Assembly (NCBI GenBank): GCA_049324235.1
Contig: JBMOLJ010000019.1
Coordinates: 1-19,552, forward strand
DNA: 19,552 nt
Direction of reading: 5' to 3'
DNA from: UBA1431 sp049324235
Lineage (GTDB): Bacteria > Bacillota > Clostridia > Christensenellales > UBA1431
The notes below the pieces were generated by a model. That model saw nothing but the letters and a program-made list of their open reading frames with translations, was not told the DNA's origin and ran no database searches. This document shows, piece after piece, positions 7,227 to 15,197 of this stretch (its first letter is position 1; every line of letters begins with the position of its first letter). The position numbers and the translations under genes were made by a program.

Positions 7227-8765
7227 ATGAGCAGAAACAGAGCGAAAAACGGCAAACCCGAAAATCAGGATCAGCCCGAATTGATACAGGCCGAAAGCGT
7301 TATCGGGAAGAGGCTCACGAAGAAACTTGAAGATAACATTCAGATGATACGGGACATGTTCTTCAACGACGATACGATAGTCATCAGACAGTTCGGCAGC
7401 CAGAATAACGGCAATGTGCAATGCTGTATGGTTATGGTGGACGGCATGATCAACCATGAGGTGTCCGACATGCATATCATGAAGCCCATCATCGGATGCA
7501 GGGCGCTGCTTCCGCACGAGGATGCCTTTGAGACGATCCGGGATAAAGTCATCTCCGTGGACGAGATAAAAGTCTCCAGCGACGCAGAAAAGCTGGCCGA
7601 GAGCATTATCGGCGGCGAGACCGCGCTCTTTGTGGACGGGTACGCCAAAGCTATGATTTTAAACACCCGCGGCTGGCTGATGCGCGGTGTGCAGGAACCG
7701 GCTCCCGAAAAGGTCATACGGGGCCCGCGGGAAGGGTTCGTCGAATCCATACTCATGAACCTGAGCATGATCAGACGGAAGATAGCGTCCCCGGATCTGA
7801 AATTCAAATTCAAGACAATAGGCGCAAGGACGCACACGAAGATATGCATTGTGTATCATGAAGCGCTGGTCAACCACGACATACTGGCCGAAGTGGTGCG
7901 AAGGATCAGCGGGTACAATCTGGACGGGGCGCTGGATGCCCAGTACGTCGAGGAAATGATACGGGATTCGCCCTATTCGCCCTTCCAGACGGTCGGGTCC
8001 ACGGAAAGGCCGGACATCGTGGCCGCCAAAATACTGGAAGGCCGCATTGCGGTCTTCGTGGACGGTACGCCCGCGGTGCTTACCGTGCCCTATGTTTTTA
8101 TCGAATCGTTTCAGGTGAACGAGGACTATTATCTCGGTTACGTGCTTTCCTCCTTCGTACGGATCGTGCGCATACTGGCTTTTTTACTGACGATAAGCAT
8201 TCCGGCAATATATCTTTCGCTGGTGGCCTTCCATCAGGAACTCCTGCCCTCGCCGCTGCTTTACAGCATCCTGACTGCGCGCGAGAACGTGCCTTTTCCG
8301 ACCATAGTGGAGCTTCTGATCATGCTGGCAACGTTCGAGGTGCTGCGGGAAGCGGGCGCGCGCATGTCCACCGGCATCGGCCAGGCGCTGAGCATCGTGG
8401 GGGCGCTGGTTCTCGGGCAGGCGGCGGTGGAAGCAAAAATCGTCAGTGCGCCCATCATCATTATCGTGGCTTTTACGGCGATTTGCGATATGATCGGGAT
8501 CAAGCACCACGGCGCGGTCGTGCTCGTCAGGCTGGTGAGCATCGCCGCATGCGCGCTTATCGGGCTGTACGGGTACTTTCTTACGATGGCCGCCCTTGGC
8601 CTGTTCCTTCTGAACACCAGATCGTTCGGCGTGCCCTATATGCTGAGCATGTCATCGTTTGACCCGCAGGATCTGAAGGACACATATGTAAGGGCGCCGT
8701 GGTGGCACATGAAGCTCAGGCCAAAGTTTATGGCCAGAGACATGAAAAGGAGCGGCAAAGCGTGA
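7227..8765 (+). CDS. Spore germinant receptor subunit A (GerA/SpoVAF family)
   Basis: A 512-residue inner-membrane protein of the dormant spore. The cytosolic N-terminal half (about 1-300) ends in the family signature VDGTPAVLTVPYVFIESF followed by NEDYY; the C-terminal part has about five membrane segments, with PFPTIVELLIM, FEVLREAGARM and IGQALSIVGALVLGQAAV, all conserved in GerA/GerBA proteins. I chose ATG 7227 because AGGGA lies 5 bases before it; GTG at 7212 is possible. It opens a three-gene operon: its stop overlaps the start of the lipoprotein subunit by 4 bases. The subunits together sense small-molecule germinants and open ion release. The ligand cannot be predicted. No clear sporulation promoter was identified in the 78-base gap upstream. 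Confidence 0.95.
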   Translation: MSRNRAKNGKPENQDQPELIQAESVIGKRLTKKLEDNIQMIRDMFFNDDTIVIRQFGSQNNGNVQCCMVMVDGMINHEVSDMHIMKPIIGCRALLPHEDAFETIRDKVISVDEIKVSSDAEKLAESIIGGETALFVDGYAKAMILNTRGWLMRGVQEPAPEKVIRGPREGFVESILMNLSMIRRKIASPDLKFKFKTIGARTHTKICIVYHEALVNHDILAEVVRRISGYNLDGALDAQYVEEMIRDSPYSPFQTVGSTERPDIVAAKILEGRIAVFVDGTPAVLTVPYVFIESFQVNEDYYLGYVLSSFVRIVRILAFLLTISIPAIYLSLVAFHQELLPSPLLYSILTARENVPFPTIVELLIMLATFEVLREAGARMSTGIGQALSIVGALVLGQAAVEAKIVSAPIIIIVAFTAICDMIGIKHHGAVVLVRLVSIAACALIGLYGYFLTMAALGLFLLNTRSFGVPYMLSMSSFDPQDLKDTYVRAPWWHMKLRPKFMARDMKRSGKA

Positions 8766-9916
8766 AAAAGGCCGGTAAAATTTTATGCCTGCCGCTCATC
8801 ATTGCCTTCATGGCGTCCATGAGCGGCTGCTGGAATTACAGGGATATCGAGGATATCGCCGTCGCCGTCGGCATGGCAGTAGACAAAACGGATGACGGGG
8901 CATATCTGCTGACTACCGAAATCGCGCATCCGTCTGACAAGGAGCTGAAATCATACAGGATCCAGGCAAAAGGGAAGACAATATTTGACTGCATGCGCAA
9001 CACCGGGGAAAAGCTGGAGAACAAGGCGTACTGGTCCAACGCGCAGGTGATGATATTGAGCCAGGAGGTTGCGAAGGAAGGACTGCTGCCGGTGTTGGAC
9101 ATCGCGGAAAGGAACCGTGAATTAAGGCCCACGCTCCAGCTCATCGTATCGAGGGAAAAAACGGCAAGGGAGCTTTTGGAAACGCAAGGCATAGCCACCA
9201 GCATCCTGTCGGCCGAACTGGCCAGCATTTTGAAGAACAGCGAGCAGAACATCTCCAGGGCGCGCGTACCCGCGCTTTATAAGGTGGTCGACGACATATG
9301 CAGCGAGGGGAAGACCGTATCCCTTCCGGCGGTGAAAAAAGTGCAGGACGGGAACAAAGAAGTCAACGAGCTGGACGGGACCGCCGTGTTCAGTCAGCAA
9401 GGGTTGGTCGGATTCCTGTCTGATGAGGAATCAAAGGCGCTGCTCTTCATCCAGAACGAAATCAGGGGCGGCCTGCTGACCGTAAGGGACACAGGCTCGG
9501 CAGCGAAGAACCCTTACATCACGCTGGAGATCAGAAATAACGAGACCATTATGAAACCTGAACGCATAAACGGAAGCCTGGTAATGCATATCACTATGAA
9601 GAGCGATGTTGTCATGGGGGAAAACGATACAGGCAGGGCTTATGACGGCGAGTACGGCAGCGGCTATCTCCAGCGGCAGGCGCAGGCGATGCTGGAAGAA
9701 AGCGTGCGGAGTCTGGTCAGGAGGGTTCAGCAGGAATACAACGCGGATATTTTCGGATTCGGCAGCGTTGTGCGCAGCGATATGCCCGCGTTGTGGAAAG
9801 AGATAGGCCCGGATTGGTACAACGGCGGGTTCAGGAATCTCACCGTAAACGTTACGTCCCAAATCAGGATCATCGACAACGGCCTTTTAAAGGAACCCGT
9901 GGGAGACGGTGCGTGA
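8762..9916 (+). CDS. Spore germinant receptor lipoprotein subunit C (GerAC family)
   Basis: A 384-residue lipoprotein of the GerAC family. The N-terminus has a Lys-rich start, a hydrophobic stretch (about 7-19) and a lipobox MSGC, so Cys23 would be lipid-modified and the mature chain anchored on the outer face of the spore inner membrane. Directly after it comes WNYRDIEDIAVAVGMAVDK, the typical GerAC opening. GTG at 8762 overlaps the A-subunit stop (GTGA) and has AAAGGAG about 9 bases before it; a longer frame from 8699 lies wholly in the previous gene and would bury the signal sequence. It sits between the A and B subunits and is required for receptor assembly in known systems. Confidence 0.95.
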   Translation: MKKAGKILCLPLIIAFMASMSGCWNYRDIEDIAVAVGMAVDKTDDGAYLLTTEIAHPSDKELKSYRIQAKGKTIFDCMRNTGEKLENKAYWSNAQVMILSQEVAKEGLLPVLDIAERNRELRPTLQLIVSREKTARELLETQGIATSILSAELASILKNSEQNISRARVPALYKVVDDICSEGKTVSLPAVKKVQDGNKEVNELDGTAVFSQQGLVGFLSDEESKALLFIQNEIRGGLLTVRDTGSAAKNPYITLEIRNNETIMKPERINGSLVMHITMKSDVVMGENDTGRAYDGEYGSGYLQRQAQAMLEESVRSLVRRVQQEYNADIFGFGSVVRSDMPALWKEIGPDWYNGGFRNLTVNVTSQIRIIDNGLLKEPVGDGA

Positions 9917-9961
9917 TATCCGGCATCAGATAGGAAGCTTATGCAAGGGGAGGCGGCAGAT

Positions 9962-11086
9962 TTGGAGAAAGGGCGGATGACTTCCTGGCAGGGGATCAGC
10001 CTTATCGTGATGTTTCTTCTGGGAAGCCAGGCGGTCATGGGCGTTAGCAGCGAGGCCGGGGCCGACACTTTCCTGGGTATCGTCACCGGCCTTGTCATGG
10101 CCCTCCCGATGGTCCTCGTATACGCCCGTCTCAAAAAGCTCCAGACGGAAAAAGATTTGTTCGACATGCTGATTTGGGTTTTCGGCAGATGGGCAGGGAA
10201 AATATGCATCGCTCTGCTCACCTGGTACGCGCTGCATCTCGGCGCGCTTGTGCTCAGGAACTTCACCGAATTCATCAGCGCAGTGACCCTCCCTGAAACC
10301 CCGCAGATGGTTACAGCTCTGCTGATGGGCCTGACGGCCGTCTGGGCTGCAAAAAGCGGTGCGGACGTTATGGGAAGATGGAGCAGCATCTATTTCGTTT
10401 TCGTTGCTTTCACGCTGCTGGTCACGGTGCTGCTCGCAATGCCGTATTTTGACCTGCAAAACCTACGCCCGGCAGCGTACAATGGGATCATGCCCCTGAT
10501 TAACGGAGGGACATCGGCCTTTGCCATGCCGTTTGCGGAGACGGTCGTGTTCCTGATGGCCGTTTCAGCGTTTAAAAGGGAGGCGAACCCGTACAGGGTA
10601 TTCTTTGGCGGCGTGACGCTGGGCGGAGTGATACTCGCGTTGTTGTCCCTGCGGGATACGCTCGTTTTGGGCGGGGAGTCCCTTGCCAAAAGGTACTACC
10701 CGTCGTATACGGCGGTAAAGGTCATATCGCTGGGGGATTTTTTCCAGCGCTTCGAGATCATCGTCGGCGGCGTATTCCTGCTGTGCGGCTTTGTCAAGGC
10801 GGCCGTCTGCCTTATAGCCGCTGCAAGAGGAATAGCCAAATTGTCCGGCATCGGGGATTACAGGAAGATTACGGCGCCTGTCGGCCTGCTGATGATCATA
10901 TTCTCCGTCATCGTCTACAGCAGCATGATGCAAATGTTTAATTGGCTGCCGTTTTACAAGTATTACGCGCTGCCTTTTGAGGTGCTCCTGCCGCTTATCG
11001 TATGGGTCGTTGCCGAGATCAGGGCAGGAAGCGGCAAAAAAAGAAAAGCGGCGAAGGGCGTCCGCGCCGGTAATCCGGTTGCCTGA
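9962..11086 (+). CDS. Spore germinant receptor subunit B (GerAB, amino acid permease-like)
   Basis: About 374 residues with roughly ten membrane segments, of the APC-superfamily GerAB family, the subunit that binds germinant in studied receptors. The opening LEKGRMTSWQGISLIVMFLL matches the family start. I prefer the TTG at 9962 because GGGGAGG stands 8 bases before it; an in-frame ATG at 9941, with AGGAAG close by, would add seven residues. A basic tail (KKRKAAKG) follows the last helix. It is the last gene of the operon, in A-C-B order rather than the A-B-C order of Bacillus subtilis gerA. It ends 16 bases from the convergent prenyltransferase gene; no hairpin terminator is seen there. Confidence 0.93.
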   Translation: MEKGRMTSWQGISLIVMFLLGSQAVMGVSSEAGADTFLGIVTGLVMALPMVLVYARLKKLQTEKDLFDMLIWVFGRWAGKICIALLTWYALHLGALVLRNFTEFISAVTLPETPQMVTALLMGLTAVWAAKSGADVMGRWSSIYFVFVAFTLLVTVLLAMPYFDLQNLRPAAYNGIMPLINGGTSAFAMPFAETVVFLMAVSAFKREANPYRVFFGGVTLGGVILALLSLRDTLVLGGESLAKRYYPSYTAVKVISLGDFFQRFEIIVGGVFLLCGFVKAAVCLIAAARGIAKLSGIGDYRKITAPVGLLMIIFSVIVYSSMMQMFNWLPFYKYYALPFEVLLPLIVWVVAEIRAGSGKKRKAAKGVRAGNPVA

Positions 11087-11102
11087 AACGGGTTAAACAT
11101 TT

Positions 11103-11753
11103 TCAGCCGCCAAGGGTTACGTCCTGCTCCTGATACCATTCAAGCGCCCGATGCAGCTGTTCCGGTCTGAAATCCGGCCATAATTCCTCAATCACGAAGA
11201 AATCCGCATACACCGTCTGGACCGGCAGAAACCCGCTCAGACGGCGGCGGCCGCCCCAGCGGATGACCAGATCGATCCTTGAAACGTCGGAGGATGCAAT
11301 GCCGCTTTGAAAGCTGTCTTCCGGGTTGCGCTGCATGGCCTGGCCCAGATCCCAGTTCCAGCCGTAGTTCACGAGAAAGTTGACCTTGATCGAACCTTTG
11401 CCAAAGGTAGTCCGCCTGGTGAAGGGCATCAGTTCTGGAGGAAAAAGCGGGGAGGACGTGTTGCCCACGACGAGGAGCTGCGCGTCATGACCGGCAAGCT
11501 GCATCACCGCGTCGACGCAGGCCTGCCGGAAAGCCTTTGTCTGAATGGCCGGACGCTTGGTATTGTCCTGCGTGAACCCGTAGAGGGTGATTTCCTTTAT
11601 GCCCAGCTCCAGGCATTCCTTGTAGAACGCAAAGCCGGGGGATATGCCGAAGCTGTATCCGTCCTGCTTCTGCATTCCGTTCTTCAATGCCCATCGCCTG
11701 TTCCCGTCGGGTATGACGCCGATATGATCGGGCAGCCGTTTGAATCTCTGCAT
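11103..11753 (-). CDS. Divergent cis-prenyltransferase (undecaprenyl diphosphate synthase family)
   Basis: A 216-residue member of the UppS family, which adds isopentenyl units in cis to make polyprenyl diphosphates such as the lipid carrier of cell-wall synthesis. Conserved: the catalytic Asp in IPDGNRRWA (usual MDGNGRWA), LYGFTQDNTKRP (usual LYAFSxENWxRP), NYGWNWD, the pyrophosphate-binding DLVIRWGGRRRLSGF and a terminal LWPDF. Deviations: the usual GH after the first motif is GY, the Glu of YAEFYF is Asp (YADFFV), and it is shorter than the typical ~250 residues. This looks like a separate paralogue subgroup, so the housekeeping uppS is expected elsewhere. The ATG has AAGGAAG about 11 bases before it. 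Substrate and chain length cannot be told. It is divergent from the Msr gene. Confidence 0.85.
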   Translation of the reverse strand: MQRFKRLPDHIGVIPDGNRRWALKNGMQKQDGYSFGISPGFAFYKECLELGIKEITLYGFTQDNTKRPAIQTKAFRQACVDAVMQLAGHDAQLLVVGNTSSPLFPPELMPFTRRTTFGKGSIKVNFLVNYGWNWDLGQAMQRNPEDSFQSGIASSDVSRIDLVIRWGGRRRLSGFLPVQTVYADFFVIEELWPDFRPEQLHRALEWYQEQDVTLGG

Positions 11754-11784
11754 GAACCCAGGTACTTCCTTTTTTAGTAATTTT

Positions 11785-11827
11785 CATATTAATATGTTTA
11801 TTATACCCAACATGGCCTATCCGATAA
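11785..11827 (-). promoter_or_regulatory. Weak promoter and palindrome upstream of the cis-prenyltransferase
   Basis: On the minus strand a perfect TATAAT (11805-11800) is preceded by a poor -35 (TTATCG, 11827-11822) at 16 bases. CATATTAATATG (11785-11796) is a perfect 12-base palindrome overlapping the predicted start point. The -10 is convincing, the rest tentative. Confidence 0.4.
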
Positions 11828-11887
11828 GTGCGGTTTGATTTTGTTGCTGATAAAGGGGAAATATATCTGCAAAAGGAGGATCATTGA

Positions 11888-12838
11888 ATGATGGACAGGG
11901 ACCTGCATGAAATATGGCTCGCGGGAGGCTGTTTCTGGGGCGTGGAGGCGTATTTTTCCCGTGTGGACGGCGTTGCAAGCACTACGGTAGGGTATGCCAA
12001 CGGGAAAACGGACAACCCCGCATACCATGAAATAGCGCAAACGGGGCATGCGGAGGCGGTGCATATCATCTATGACGCCCAAAAGGTAAGCCTCAAAGCG
12101 CTGCTGTCCCGTTTTTTCAGGATCATCGACCCAACAAGCGTGAACAGGCAGGGGAATGACCGCGGCACGCAGTACAGGACGGGAATCTACTATGGCAAGG
12201 ATGAGGACCTTCCGGTGATACGCGCGGCCGTTGAAGAGGAGCAGAAAAAGCACAAAGCGCCTGTGGTTACGGAGGTGAAGCGCCTGAAAAATTATTCAAT
12301 CGCCGAAGAATACCACCAGAGGTACCTTGAGAAGAACCCGAACGGATACTGCCATATCGACCTTTCCCTGTTGCAGGATAAAGCCCAGGGCAGGGCGTAC
12401 GTCAGGCCTCCCGCCGGTGAAATCAAGGATTCTCTGACGGAACAGCAATACCGCGTAACCCAGCAAAACGGCACCGAGCCTCCTTTTGAAAATGAATACT
12501 GGGACAACCATGAAAAGGGTATCTATGTCGACGTCGTGACTGGTGAACCTTTGTTCCTGTCCGGCGACAAATATGATTCGGGATGCGGCTGGCCGAGCTT
12601 CACCCGGCCTGTTGGCAAAGAAACGCTTGTCGAAAGGGAAGACCGCAGCCACGGTATGCAGCGGACCGAGGTCAGAAGCCGTATCGGCGATTCACATCTT
12701 GGCCATGTGTTTCATGACGGGCCTGCCAGAAACGGCGGGCTGCGCTACTGCATAAACAGCGCATCCCTCCGGTTTATACCGCTCGAACGGATGGCAGAGG
12801 AAGGTTACGGGGAGTACATAGCGCGGATACAGCCTTAA
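11888..12838 (+). CDS. msrAB: Fused peptide methionine sulfoxide reductase MsrA-MsrB
   Basis: A 316-residue two-domain repair enzyme that reduces both S- and R-methionine sulfoxide. The MsrA domain comes first, with catalytic Cys15 in GGCFWGVEAYF and the RGTQYRTGIYY stretch; the MsrB domain (about 175-310) has GCGWPSF (Cys233, a candidate resolving Cys), HLGHVFHDGP and catalytic Cys288 in RYCINSASLRF. The paired CxxC zinc sites of zinc-type MsrB are absent. Selenocysteine, known in some clostridial MsrA, is not used: the catalytic codon is TGT. No signal peptide, so it acts in the cytoplasm. The ATG at 11888 has AAAAGGAGG 8 bases before it; a second ATG follows directly. It is monocistronic, with a long non-coding stretch after it. 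Confidence 0.96.
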   Translation: MMDRDLHEIWLAGGCFWGVEAYFSRVDGVASTTVGYANGKTDNPAYHEIAQTGHAEAVHIIYDAQKVSLKALLSRFFRIIDPTSVNRQGNDRGTQYRTGIYYGKDEDLPVIRAAVEEEQKKHKAPVVTEVKRLKNYSIAEEYHQRYLEKNPNGYCHIDLSLLQDKAQGRAYVRPPAGEIKDSLTEQQYRVTQQNGTEPPFENEYWDNHEKGIYVDVVTGEPLFLSGDKYDSGCGWPSFTRPVGKETLVEREDRSHGMQRTEVRSRIGDSHLGHVFHDGPARNGGLRYCINSASLRFIPLERMAEEGYGEYIARIQP

Positions 12839-13049
12839 ATCTTTTCATAGAAAAATTATATTTTGTAACAGGTTTCCGTTTCATCATTTGTTCCATGCGC
12901 GCATAGATTTGTATAGAGCGAAACAGCGACGGAAAAAGAATAATGCGGGTTACCTTATTAACTATAGCGACGCTTGGACTATTTTGGTGAAATAACGCAG
13001 AATTGTAATAAATTTTATCATCAAAAGAGTATGCTAATTTCGTCGAATG
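12839..13049. other. Non-coding stretch after msrAB, no gene found
   Basis: AT-rich sequence with no supported reading frame or classical terminator. Two short complementary tracts can pair at long range: TTTCCGTTTC near 12875 with GAAAC and CGGAAA near 12920-12935, leaving a small bulge and a loop of about 40 bases. No T-run follows, so its meaning is open. It leads directly into the AOR promoter. Confidence 0.3.
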
Positions 13050-13058
13050 TGTTATAAT
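13050..13058 (+). promoter_or_regulatory. Extended -10 promoter of the AOR gene
   Basis: TGTTATAAT contains a perfect TATAAT (13053-13058) with the TG of an extended -10 one base upstream, which compensates for the absence of a recognizable -35. Transcription would begin near 13065, giving an unusually long leader of about 225 bases that carries the structured element at 13136-13218. Confidence 0.65.
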
Positions 13059-13135
13059 TGCAGCAAACATACATGTCAAAAGCTTGAATGATTTCGCTTG
13101 AGAAAACTGAATCACCATTTAATCCGAGTTAATTG

Positions 13136-13218
13136 TTCTAAAGTCTTATGCCATGAACATTAACCAATGGGTAGAACAGGAAACGGTTCTGCCTCCCGCG
13201 TTTGGAAAGGATTTAGAA
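13136..13218 (+). promoter_or_regulatory. Putative molybdenum/tungsten cofactor (Moco/Tuco) riboswitch aptamer
   Basis: A compact structured RNA in the AOR leader. A closing stem pairs TTCTAAA (13136-13142) with TTTAGAA (13212-13218), continued inside by a T-G and a C-G pair. Within it, GTAGAAC (13171-13177) pairs with GTTCTGC (13186-13192) in 7 base pairs capped by a G-C pair and a GAAA tetraloop (13180-13183). Unpaired, conserved-looking stretches are GGAAACGG, GCCTCCC (13191-13197) and GGAAAGGA. These resemble, as I remember them, the 3' half of the Moco RNA motif, which precedes genes for molybdopterin enzymes and synthesis. The short form without an extra stem fits the variant linked to tungsten cofactor, and the gene downstream is a tungsten-type enzyme. 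The class call is inference and needs a covariance search; the stems are seen directly. Confidence 0.62.
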
Positions 13219-13241
13219 ATAAAGTTTATTTTTGAATTGTT

Positions 13242-13281
13242 GCAACAACGTGTGATTGTTGCGCTAAACTAAAAGGGAGGC
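13242..13281 (+). promoter_or_regulatory. Candidate expression platform and Shine-Dalgarno of AOR
   Basis: GCAACAA (13242-13248) and TTGTTGC (13256-13262) form a perfect 7-pair hairpin with a 7-base loop; an identical TTGTTGC also lies at 13237-13243, so pairing could shift. No T-run follows, which argues against a terminator. The ribosome site GGGAGGC (13275-13281) is the exact complement of GCCTCCC (13191-13197) in the aptamer, so masking of the ribosome site is possible. The AOR ATG follows after 8 bases. Confidence 0.5.
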
Positions 13282-13288
13282 TGTTTTT

Positions 13289-15079
13289 ATGTACGGTTAC
13301 CAAGGTAAGATTCTTAGAATTAATCTGTCCACAGGTACATACGGGGTGGAAGATCTGGATGAGGCGCTTGCAAAGAAGTTTGTAGGCGGCAGAGGATTGG
13401 CTACGAAGATCTTTTCGGATGAGGTAAGCCCGACGATTGATCCTTTCAGCCCGGAGAACAAGATTTTGTTCGCCACCGGTCCCCTGACCGGCGCTCCGGT
13501 GCCGACATCGGGCAGGTACATGGTCGTCACGAAATCCCCGCTAACGGGCACGATCGCGTGTTCCAACTCGGGCGGATACTGGGGCGCCGAGCTCAAGTTT
13601 GCCGGCTACGACATCATCATCGTAGAAGGCAAGGCGGACAAACCCGTATATATCGCGATTGAAGACGATAAAGTCGAAATCCGTGATGCGTCAAATGTTT
13701 GGGGCAAAGTGGTTTCCGAAACCACAAAGACGCTTCAGGCCGAAAATGCTGAAAAATCCAAGGTGCTGGCAATAGGCCCGGCGGGAGAAAAACTCTCCAA
13801 CATTGCCGCGGTGATGAACGACCAGTGGAGAGCGGCAGGGCGTTCGGGCGTGGGCGCCGTGATGGGTTCGAAGAACCTGAAGGCAATCGTTGTTAAAGGA
13901 ACCAAGAAAGTTGAAGTTGCCGACACGGAAGAGCTGAAAGACGCCGTTAAAACGTGCATGGATAAGATCAGGGAAAACGGCGTAACCGGCACAGGCCTGC
14001 CCACCTACGGCACTGGCGTTCTTGTCAACATCATCAATGAAAGCGGCGCTTTCCCGACCAACAACTGGCAGACAGCACAGTTTGAAAAAGCCGACGTCAT
14101 CAGTGGCGAGGCTCTTGCAGAGAAATACCTGACGAAGAAGGATCCGTGCTACAGGTGCCCGATCGCCTGCGGCCGGTATTGCAAGGTTGACGATATCGAA
14201 GGCGGCGGGCCTGAATACGAGGTCATGTGGGCGTACGGCGGAGACTGCGGCGTTGATGATCTTGGCGCCATTGTCAAGGCCAACTTCTGGTGCAATGAAA
14301 TGGGCCTGGATGCCATCTCGGCCGGTACTACGATAGCGGCGGCGATGGAGCTTTATGAGAAAGGCTATATCAAGGATGCGGAGCTGGACGGCGTTTCTCT
14401 CAAATTTGGTGATGCGGATGCCATTATCGAGTGGACGAAGCGCATGGGCCTGCGCCAGGGCCTTGGAGACAAGATGGCGGAAGGCTCCTACCGCATGGCG
14501 GAATCCTATGGCGCACCCGAGCTGTCCATGTCGGTCAAGAAGCAGGAGATGCCGGCCTATGATGCCCGTGCAATCCAGGGTATGGCGCTGCAGTATGCAA
14601 CATCCAACCGCGGCGGCTGCCACGTAAGGGGATACCTTATTTCTCCCGAAATCCTTGGGATACCGGAAAAACTGGATCGTTTTTCTACCGAAGGAAAAGC
14701 CACCTGGGATAAGATCTTCCAGGACTTCACGGCGTTCATTGATTCCTCCGGGCTTTGCCTGTTCACCTCCTTTGCGATGGGCGCGGATGATTATGCAGGC
14801 CTGATGAGCGCGGTAACCGGTACGAAATGGACTGCTGATGACGTTCTGCAAGCCGGAGACAGGATCTGGAACCTGGAGAAGCTGTTCAACCTGGCAGCCG
14901 GAATCGATTCGTCCCAGGATACGCTGCCCAAGAGGCTTCTGGAGGAACCGATTCCTGAAGGGCCGTCCAAGGGCACTGTGGCAAAGCTTTCCGAGATGCT
15001 GCCCGAGTACTATGCGGTGCGCGGCTGGACCAAAGACGGCATTCCGACGGCAGAGAAAAAGGCGGAACTCGGCCTGTAA
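13289..15079 (+). CDS. aor: Aldehyde:ferredoxin oxidoreductase, tungsten-pterin enzyme
   Basis: A 596-residue cytoplasmic enzyme that oxidizes aldehydes to acids, or the reverse, with ferredoxin as electron partner, using a bis-pterin tungsten cofactor and a [4Fe-4S] cluster. The N-terminus YGYQGKILRINLSTG and VGGRGLATK are typical. Cluster ligands are Cys287, Cys290 and Cys294 (CYRCPIAC) and Cys490 (SSGLC), almost the same numbering as the Pyrococcus furiosus enzyme (288, 291, 295, 494). Glu311 and His445 fit the positions of its active-site Glu and His. GGGAGG stands 9 bases before the ATG. A long riboswitch-like leader precedes it, and a terminator follows, yet the radical SAM, MoaD-like and E1-like genes come next. 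Substrate range within the AOR family is not determined; AOR-like enzymes with other substrates exist. Confidence 0.94.
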   Translation: MYGYQGKILRINLSTGTYGVEDLDEALAKKFVGGRGLATKIFSDEVSPTIDPFSPENKILFATGPLTGAPVPTSGRYMVVTKSPLTGTIACSNSGGYWGAELKFAGYDIIIVEGKADKPVYIAIEDDKVEIRDASNVWGKVVSETTKTLQAENAEKSKVLAIGPAGEKLSNIAAVMNDQWRAAGRSGVGAVMGSKNLKAIVVKGTKKVEVADTEELKDAVKTCMDKIRENGVTGTGLPTYGTGVLVNIINESGAFPTNNWQTAQFEKADVISGEALAEKYLTKKDPCYRCPIACGRYCKVDDIEGGGPEYEVMWAYGGDCGVDDLGAIVKANFWCNEMGLDAISAGTTIAAAMELYEKGYIKDAELDGVSLKFGDADAIIEWTKRMGLRQGLGDKMAEGSYRMAESYGAPELSMSVKKQEMPAYDARAIQGMALQYATSNRGGCHVRGYLISPEILGIPEKLDRFSTEGKATWDKIFQDFTAFIDSSGLCLFTSFAMGADDYAGLMSAVTGTKWTADDVLQAGDRIWNLEKLFNLAAGIDSSQDTLPKRLLEEPIPEGPSKGTVAKLSEMLPEYYAVRGWTKDGIPTAEKKAELGL

Positions 15080-15093
15080 ATTGTTGATTGTGA

Positions 15094-15123
15094 TAAAGGG
15101 CTTCGCAAGAAGCCCTTTATTTT
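15094..15123 (+). terminator. Intrinsic terminator after AOR
   Basis: TAAAGGGCTTC (15094-15104) pairs perfectly with GAAGCCCTTTA (15109-15119) around a GCAA tetraloop, followed by TTTT. It lies 15 bases after the AOR stop. It should end much of the AOR transcript, so the downstream genes need readthrough or their own promoter. Confidence 0.9.
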
Positions 15124-15142
15124 AGAAGTGAGAACATAATGC

Positions 15143-15184
15143 CTGCAATTGCCTCAAAGGTTTTGTTCTTTGGGGCAGTTGCAG
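15143..15184 (+). repeat. Long imperfect hairpin between AOR and the radical SAM gene
   Basis: Bases 15143-15159 pair with 15168-15184 over 17 consecutive positions, two of them G-T, around an 8-base loop. No T-run follows on the plus strand, so it is not a standard terminator. It lies between the AOR terminator and the next promoter. It may protect an mRNA end, be a processing site, or be a small palindromic repeat; no second copy is seen in this window. Confidence 0.5.
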
Positions 15185-15197
15185 CCGAATATTTGCA

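Noticed and set aside
8699..8761. Longer start for the GerAC-type lipoprotein
   Set aside because: It would place 21 polar residues before the signal sequence; the GTG at 8762 has a good ribosome site and a 4-base overlap with the A subunit.
13691..14851. 386-residue open frame on the minus strand inside AOR
   Set aside because: It is antisense to a clearly conserved enzyme, has no ribosome site and no recognizable domain; a shadow of codon bias.
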